Under the pieces are notes generated by a model. It was not told the DNA's origin and did not search any database. It saw nothing but the letters and a program-made list of their open reading frames with translations. A DNA stretch of 11,730 nt, taken from NCBI GenBank assembly GCA_036558265.1, contig DATBFY010000684.1, positions 1 through 11,730 of the forward strand, written 5' to 3'. Source of the DNA: RYN-433 sp036558265. Lineage in GTDB: Bacteria; Planctomycetota; Phycisphaerae; Tepidisphaerales; Tepidisphaeraceae. This document shows positions 7,633 to 11,730 of the stretch, one piece after another. The stretch's first letter is position 1. Every line of letters starts with the position of its first letter. The position numbers and the translations under genes were made by a program.

Positions 7633-7652
7633 GGAACAGAGTTGATTGAGAC

Positions 7653-7690
7653 CCGGGCCTCGCGCGATGCGCGAGGCCCGGTGATTTGTT
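7653..7690 (+). terminator. strong intrinsic-terminator-like hairpin
   Basis: A perfect 13-bp stem runs from 7653-7665 (CCGGGCCTCGCGC) to 7669-7681 with loop GAT, followed by the T-rich TGATTTGTT. The T tract is interrupted, so termination may be partial. Its place between the giant gene and the CotH genes suggests separate transcripts. The stem is symmetric and could also act in the other direction. Confidence 0.75.
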
Positions 7691-7834
7691 GGCTCGGCCG
7701 GCGGACGCTTCTCATCTGACTTTCTGGCAGAATGTGGGAACGATGCACGGCTGTCCGTCTATCCTTGTGCGGAGGAACTGTGCGCGCGTGCTGGCGTCGA
7801 AGGATTTGCGTCTGATCCGCGGTTTTAACTTCGC

Positions 7835-7844
7835 GAAGGGAAGG
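7835..7844 (+). promoter_or_regulatory. ribosome binding site of the first CotH-family gene, overlapped by a palindrome
   Basis: The purine-rich GAAGGGAAGG ends 3 bases before the ATG at 7848, with its GAAGGGA core at better spacing. The perfect palindrome CTTCGCGAAG (7829-7838) overlaps its left part. The site and the following signal peptide favour 7848 over the in-frame ATG at 7686. Between 7682 and 7828 I see no convincing promoter. Confidence 0.6.
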
Positions 7845-7847
7845 CTC

Positions 7848-10040
7848 ATGTCGCGGTGCTGGTCGGTGACGCTCGGTGGCCTGTGTGGCCTGTGCGGTTT
7901 GCTTTTGTGGTGCGGTCGTCCCGACCGGCTATTGGCCCAGGAGCAGGGGAGGACGCCGGCCGCACCACTGCGGGCAGCCCAGGAGCAGGCGGGAACGCCG
8001 GCCACACCCCAAGCGTCGAGCCAGCCGTGGTGCCATAAGGTCGTCCACACGCCCGAGCAGCCCAAAAGCGGGCAACCGGTCACGGTGATGGCGATGGTGT
8101 CGCCGCGGATGAGCCAGGTCACCCTGCGGTACCAGTTGGTCGAGCCCGGGGCCTACGTCGAGCTGGCGGACCCGGAGTACGCGCGGAACTGGACCGCCGT
8201 CGAGATGAAGCGCGGCGCGATCGACAAGGGTTACGTCGCGTACACGGCCGACCTGCCGGGGGATTTGCAGAAGCATCGGCGGCTGGTGCGGTACCGGATC
8301 ACGGCGGTGGATGAGGCGGGTAAGAGTCAGATCTCTCCGATGATCCCGGCGACGCCGGCGACGGCGGCGTCACCCGCCAAAGCGGGGTGGGCGTCGAATT
8401 ACGGTTACTTCGTGTACGACGGCCTGCCGGCGTGGCGCGGGGCGATCAACCCGCGGAGCCGCAACACGCGGCTGTCGGAGGCGATGACGTTCAGCCCGGA
8501 GATCCTGGGGCGGGTGCAGGTGTATCACCTGCTGGGCAAGAAGCGGTCGATCGAGAACGCGACGTGGAACGAGCAGACGCCGGGGAACGAGTACAAGTAC
8601 ACGGGGACGCTGGTCGCCAACGGGCGGGTGTACGACCACGTGCGGTACCGCGCGCGGGGCGGGATCTGGCGGTACGCCCTGGGGAAGAACATGTGGAAGA
8701 TCGACCTGCCGCCGGGCGAGCACATGCGGCTCACGGATGACCTGGGGCGGCCGTATCCGGTGGGGTGGAACAAGCTGAACCTGCGGTCGTGTTTTCAGCT
8801 CGGTTATTACGGGCATCGCGGGGAACAGGGGATGTACGAGGCGGTCAACTTCCGGTTGTGGAACATGGTTGGCGTGCCCGCGCCGTACCTGCACTGGGTA
8901 CACTTCCGCATCATCGACGAGGCGGACGAATCGCCAGCGGATCAATACCACGGCGATTTCTGGGGACTCTACCAGGCGATCGAGAACGAGGACGGGCGGT
9001 TCCTCAAGACGCACGATCTGCCAGACGGGAACCTGTACAAGATGGTGCGGGGGTTCACGGGGGAGTTGAACCATCACGGCGCGGGGCAGCCGGAGGACCG
9101 ATCGGATCTCGATGCGTTCCTCGAGGCTTACACGAGCGGTCGGCCGGGCGAGCAGTGGTGGCGGCAGAACCTGAACCTGGAGTCGTACTACAGCTATCGC
9201 TCGATCATCGAGTGCGTGCACCACTATGACATTTACGAGGGGAAGAATTACAGCTATTACCGCAACCCCAAGACGGGCCTGTGGCAGGTGCTGCCGTGGG
9301 ACGCGGATCTCACCTGGGCGGACACGATGCACGGGGACGGGGAGGAGCCGTTCAACTCGCGGCTCTTGAACCGCCGGCCGTTCCTCGTCGAATATCAGAA
9401 CCGATTGCGAGAGGTGCGCGATCTTCTCTTCAACCCCGACCAGATCGATCCGCTGGTCGACGAGGTGGCGGCGCTGGTGTGGGATCCAGCACATGCCAAT
9501 TCAGGCATCCTGGAGGCCGACCGTCGCAAGTGGGACTATCACCCGAGGGTGACCGATCATCGCCACGCCGGACAGGGGAAGTTCTACCAGGCGACGCCGA
9601 CCCGTGACTTCGCGGGGATGCTGCAGTTGATGAAGCAGTACGTGATCGAGCGCTCGCAGTGGATCGACACGTACCTGACCAATGACCCGCGCATTCCGGA
9701 GACGCCGACGGCGAGTTACGGGGGGGAAACCGGGTATCCCGCGAACGGATTGCGGTTCTCGACCGAGTCGTATCGAGGCCGGGCGGAGTGCGCGGCGGTG
9801 GCGTGGCGGCTGGCGGAGGTCATCCCGGCGGACAAGGTCAAGCGCGACCCGCGCACGCCTCACGCGTACGAGATCAACGCGCTGTGGCAAAGTGAGGCGA
9901 AGCGGCCGGGCGAGGTGAGCGTGCCGGCGAGCGCGGTCAAGCCGGGGCACACGTATCGGGTGCGCGTGCGCATGAGGGACACGACCGGGCGATGGAGTCA
10001 CTGGTCGGCGCCGGTGGAGTTTACGGTGGGTGGGAAATGA
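7848..10040 (+). CDS. secreted CotH-family protein (kinase-like) with C-terminal FN3-like domain
   Basis: 730 residues. A signal peptide is likely at 1-30 (SRCW, then a Leu/Gly/Cys-rich core, ending RLLA before QEQ). Next come a low-complexity Ala/Pro/Gln linker (30-60), an Ig-like domain (about 62-170), the CotH domain (about 215-615) and an FN3-like end (about 635-727; KPGHTYRVRVRMRD, GRWSHWS). CotH signs are RARGG..KNMWKIDL (268-286), FRLWNMVGVPAP (335-346), DIYEGKNYSYY (461-471) and PWDADLTW (483-490). CotH proteins of Bacillus and eukaryotes are atypical secretory kinases that phosphorylate serines. Here D461, N467, D485 and D487 fit conserved positions, but the usual FG after DxDxT is replaced by WA, so catalysis is uncertain. 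There is no obvious lipobox. It overlaps the next gene, a domain relative, by ATGA. The extracellular location is inferred from the signal peptide. Confidence 0.88.
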   Translation: MSRCWSVTLGGLCGLCGLLLWCGRPDRLLAQEQGRTPAAPLRAAQEQAGTPATPQASSQPWCHKVVHTPEQPKSGQPVTVMAMVSPRMSQVTLRYQLVEPGAYVELADPEYARNWTAVEMKRGAIDKGYVAYTADLPGDLQKHRRLVRYRITAVDEAGKSQISPMIPATPATAASPAKAGWASNYGYFVYDGLPAWRGAINPRSRNTRLSEAMTFSPEILGRVQVYHLLGKKRSIENATWNEQTPGNEYKYTGTLVANGRVYDHVRYRARGGIWRYALGKNMWKIDLPPGEHMRLTDDLGRPYPVGWNKLNLRSCFQLGYYGHRGEQGMYEAVNFRLWNMVGVPAPYLHWVHFRIIDEADESPADQYHGDFWGLYQAIENEDGRFLKTHDLPDGNLYKMVRGFTGELNHHGAGQPEDRSDLDAFLEAYTSGRPGEQWWRQNLNLESYYSYRSIIECVHHYDIYEGKNYSYYRNPKTGLWQVLPWDADLTWADTMHGDGEEPFNSRLLNRRPFLVEYQNRLREVRDLLFNPDQIDPLVDEVAALVWDPAHANSGILEADRRKWDYHPRVTDHRHAGQGKFYQATPTRDFAGMLQLMKQYVIERSQWIDTYLTNDPRIPETPTASYGGETGYPANGLRFSTESYRGRAECAAVAWRLAEVIPADKVKRDPRTPHAYEINALWQSEAKRPGEVSVPASAVKPGHTYRVRVRMRDTTGRWSHWSAPVEFTVGGK
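7935..8009 (+). repeat. 42-bp-period imperfect tandem repeat at the signal-peptide junction
   Basis: Copies at 7935-7967 and 7977-8009 encode AQEQGRTPAAP and AQEQAGTPATP. They match at 28 of 33 bases by eye. The repeat forms the linker directly after the predicted signal peptidase cleavage point and repeats the Ala-Gln context of that site. Confidence 0.7.
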
Positions 10041-11730
10041 CGCGGTGTCCAATCGTAGCGGTGTTGCTCGGCGTTGCGCTCCTCGCGCAATCGCTCGGTG
10101 CTGATGAGCATCCGTCTGGCTCGCCGGTGGGAGCGTCGGGGCCGATCATCAGCGAGTTCATGGCCGCCAATGAGGCCGGCTTGCGCGACCGTTACGGAGA
10201 CCACCCGGACTGGATCGAGATCTACAACCCGACTGACCAGGCGATCGACCTTGCCGGCTGGCACCTGACGAACGATCGCAAATCGCCCAGGCTTTGGACT
10301 TTTCCAGCGGGTGTGAGAATCTCGGCGGGACGATATGTGGTCGTCTTCGCGTCGAAACGAAACAGCTCGGAGGGCGGCGAGCTCCACGCCAGTTTCAAGC
10401 TCAAGGCCTCGGGCGGATACCTGGCCCTGACTCGGCCGGATGGATCGGTGGCGCACGATTTCGGCGGGGGCTATCCGCCGCAGCGCGCGGATATTTCGTT
10501 CGGGATTCCCCGCGCGGCGGATGGTGAGCCGGTTGCGCCCACTTACCTTGCCAAACCCACGCCGGGCAAGATGAACCGCCCCGCCGTGCGACTGGGTCCG
10601 GCGATTCAGGACGTACGGCACACGCCGGCTCAGCCGCGTCCCGGCGATGCGGTCACCGTGATCGTCCGGGCCGGGCGGGGCGCGGCGCTGGTGCTCCACT
10701 ACCGCGTCATGTTCGGCGACGAGGTCGAGGCGCCGATGTTCGACGACGGCGCGCACGGCGACGCGGCCGCGGGCGACGGCGTTTACGCCGCCTCCATTCC
10801 CGCCGGCAAGGCCGAGACAGGGGAGATGATCCGCTGGTACGTCACGGCGGCGGATGGCGGCGGTGGCCACACGTCGCGCTTCCCCGCGTTCGTCGCGACC
10901 GATGCGCCGCAGTACCTGGGCACGGTCATCGCCGATCCGGACGCGCCGCGCAGGTCGGTTCCCGTCTTCCGCTGGTTCGCCCCCGAGGCGCAGCGGGCGC
11001 AATCCGACGAGGCCGGCCGCGTCAGCGTCTATTTCCTGGGCCGGTTCTACGACAACGTCCGCGTGCGCCGCCGCGGCGCCGCGACCACGCGCGGCTACCG
11101 CTTCCACGCCAATCCAAAGCACCAGTTCGTCTGGCGCGAGGGTGAGCGCCCGGTCGGCAAGATCAACGTCAATTATCGCAGCTCGCTGGACGAGACGCTG
11201 CTGCGTCCGACGCTCGCGTTCGAAACCTACCGAGACGCCGGATCGTTCTACTGCGCCACCTTCCCGGTGCGCCTGGAGCACAACGGCCGACTCGAAGGCC
11301 TGGCGTACTTCGTCGAAGAGCCCGGACCCGACTATCTGCGGCGTCAGGGGCTGGCGGGCAACGGCCCGCTTTACAAGGCCACCTACCTGCACCCGCAGAT
11401 GAACGACCTCAAGGCCTACAAGAAACGCACCCGACGCTGGGAGGACCAATCGGACCTGCGCGCATTCTTCGACGGCATCCATCAGCGGCCGGGCCCGGCG
11501 CGCGACCGGTTCATCCTTCAGAACCTGGACCTCCCGAGCTTCATCAATTACATGGCCGCCACCACGATCATCAACGACAGCGACCACATTCAGAAGAACT
11601 TCCTCCTCTACAAAGACATCGACGGCGACGGCCGCTGGCGCGTGCTGCCCTGGGACAAGGACCTGACGTTCGGCAAGCACTGGAAGACGCCCGACTACGG
11701 CGCCGACATCTCGCAGCTCCACCCGCTCCT
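10037..11730 (+). CDS. secreted lamin-tail-domain/CotH-family kinase-like protein, 3' end beyond the window
   Basis: ATG at 10037 overlaps the previous TGA (ATGA), so translation is probably coupled; only a weak GGTGGG precedes it. 564 residues are visible with no stop before the edge. Residues 1-22 are a signal peptide (TRCP, hydrophobic core, cleavage near SLGA). A lamin-tail domain follows at about 36-175 (ISEFMAAN, DWIEIYNP, DLAGWHLTND). Next is an Ig-like domain (about 188-285) whose start, VRHTPAQPRPGDAVTV, resembles VHTPEQPKSGQPVTV of the upstream protein. The CotH domain runs from about 305 onward (RRRGAATTRGYRFHANPKHQF, GKINVN, NDSDHIQKNFLLY with D516 and N521, PWDKDLTFG at 538-546). 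The DxDxTFG motif is canonical here, unlike in the upstream relative, so this is the better candidate for an active enzyme. The lamin-tail domain is a presumed binding module in bacteria. Confidence 0.9.
   Translation, partial: MTRCPIVAVLLGVALLAQSLGADEHPSGSPVGASGPIISEFMAANEAGLRDRYGDHPDWIEIYNPTDQAIDLAGWHLTNDRKSPRLWTFPAGVRISAGRYVVVFASKRNSSEGGELHASFKLKASGGYLALTRPDGSVAHDFGGGYPPQRADISFGIPRAADGEPVAPTYLAKPTPGKMNRPAVRLGPAIQDVRHTPAQPRPGDAVTVIVRAGRGAALVLHYRVMFGDEVEAPMFDDGAHGDAAAGDGVYAASIPAGKAETGEMIRWYVTAADGGGGHTSRFPAFVATDAPQYLGTVIADPDAPRRSVPVFRWFAPEAQRAQSDEAGRVSVYFLGRFYDNVRVRRRGAATTRGYRFHANPKHQFVWREGERPVGKINVNYRSSLDETLLRPTLAFETYRDAGSFYCATFPVRLEHNGRLEGLAYFVEEPGPDYLRRQGLAGNGPLYKATYLHPQMNDLKAYKKRTRRWEDQSDLRAFFDGIHQRPGPARDRFILQNLDLPSFINYMAATTIINDSDHIQKNFLLYKDIDGDGRWRVLPWDKDLTFGKHWKTPDYGADISQLHPL

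Noticed and set aside
7686..7847. Earlier start at 7686 for the first CotH gene
   Set aside because: It would begin inside the 3' flank of the terminator hairpin and bury the signal peptide 54 residues in. The start at 7848 has a purine-rich site and a leading signal peptide.
8370..11722. Long minus-strand frames opposite the CotH genes
   Set aside because: They are antisense to well-supported CotH domains, with Val/Arg/Pro-rich translations typical of shadows.
1..11730. tRNA, rRNA, CRISPR array, insertion sequence or phage genes
   Set aside because: I saw no spaced identical repeats, transposase motifs, terminal inverted repeats or structured RNA genes on either strand.

Overview
The window is GC-rich bacterial DNA. 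Protein signatures place it in the Planctomycetota, most likely a Phycisphaerae-type lineage. The signatures are a giant secreted protein with an N-terminal LEPR-XLL-type motif (here LEGRVLLS), LamG, fibronectin-III and PA14 modules and a C-terminal dockerin pair of the 'GDANLDG..DFNDL' type, followed by two CotH-family genes. The assignment rests on domain style and not on a marker gene.

Layout. (1) Positions 1-321 hold no secure gene. There is a possible 5' end of a minus-strand gene running off the left edge, small hairpins, and 10-bp-phased A-tracts. (2) Positions 322-2364 (minus) encode a 680-residue REC-HD-GYP-REC-GGDEF response regulator. All catalytic motifs for both making and degrading cyclic-di-GMP look intact. 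(3) Positions 2365-2777 are a 413-bp divergent promoter region with several short palindromes and a candidate sigma-70-like promoter facing right. (4) Positions 2778-7604 (plus) encode the 1608-residue modular surface or secreted protein. It ends in two near-identical dockerin repeats and a Lys/Pro/Ala/Ser-rich tail, and is followed by two strong hairpins (7614-7681). (5) Positions 7848-10040 (plus) encode a 730-residue secreted CotH-family protein. (6) Position 10037 to the right edge (plus) encodes a second CotH-family protein with an N-terminal lamin-tail domain. It overlaps the previous gene by ATGA and is cut off by the window end.

How the genes may work together. The two CotH genes share a 4-bp overlap and are probably one translationally coupled unit, separated from the giant gene by hairpins. 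CotH proteins of Bacillus are secretory protein kinases that phosphorylate Ser-rich, Lys-rich coat proteins. The giant protein ends in a Ser/Lys-rich tail, so a local pair of exported kinase and exported substrate is a testable inference. The c-di-GMP regulator, transcribed divergently from the giant protein, suggests control of surface attachment. That is inference from position only. The best candidate for an undescribed system is this combination of c-di-GMP switch, dockerin-tailed adhesin and tandem CotH enzymes. Nothing in the sequence proves that they cooperate.
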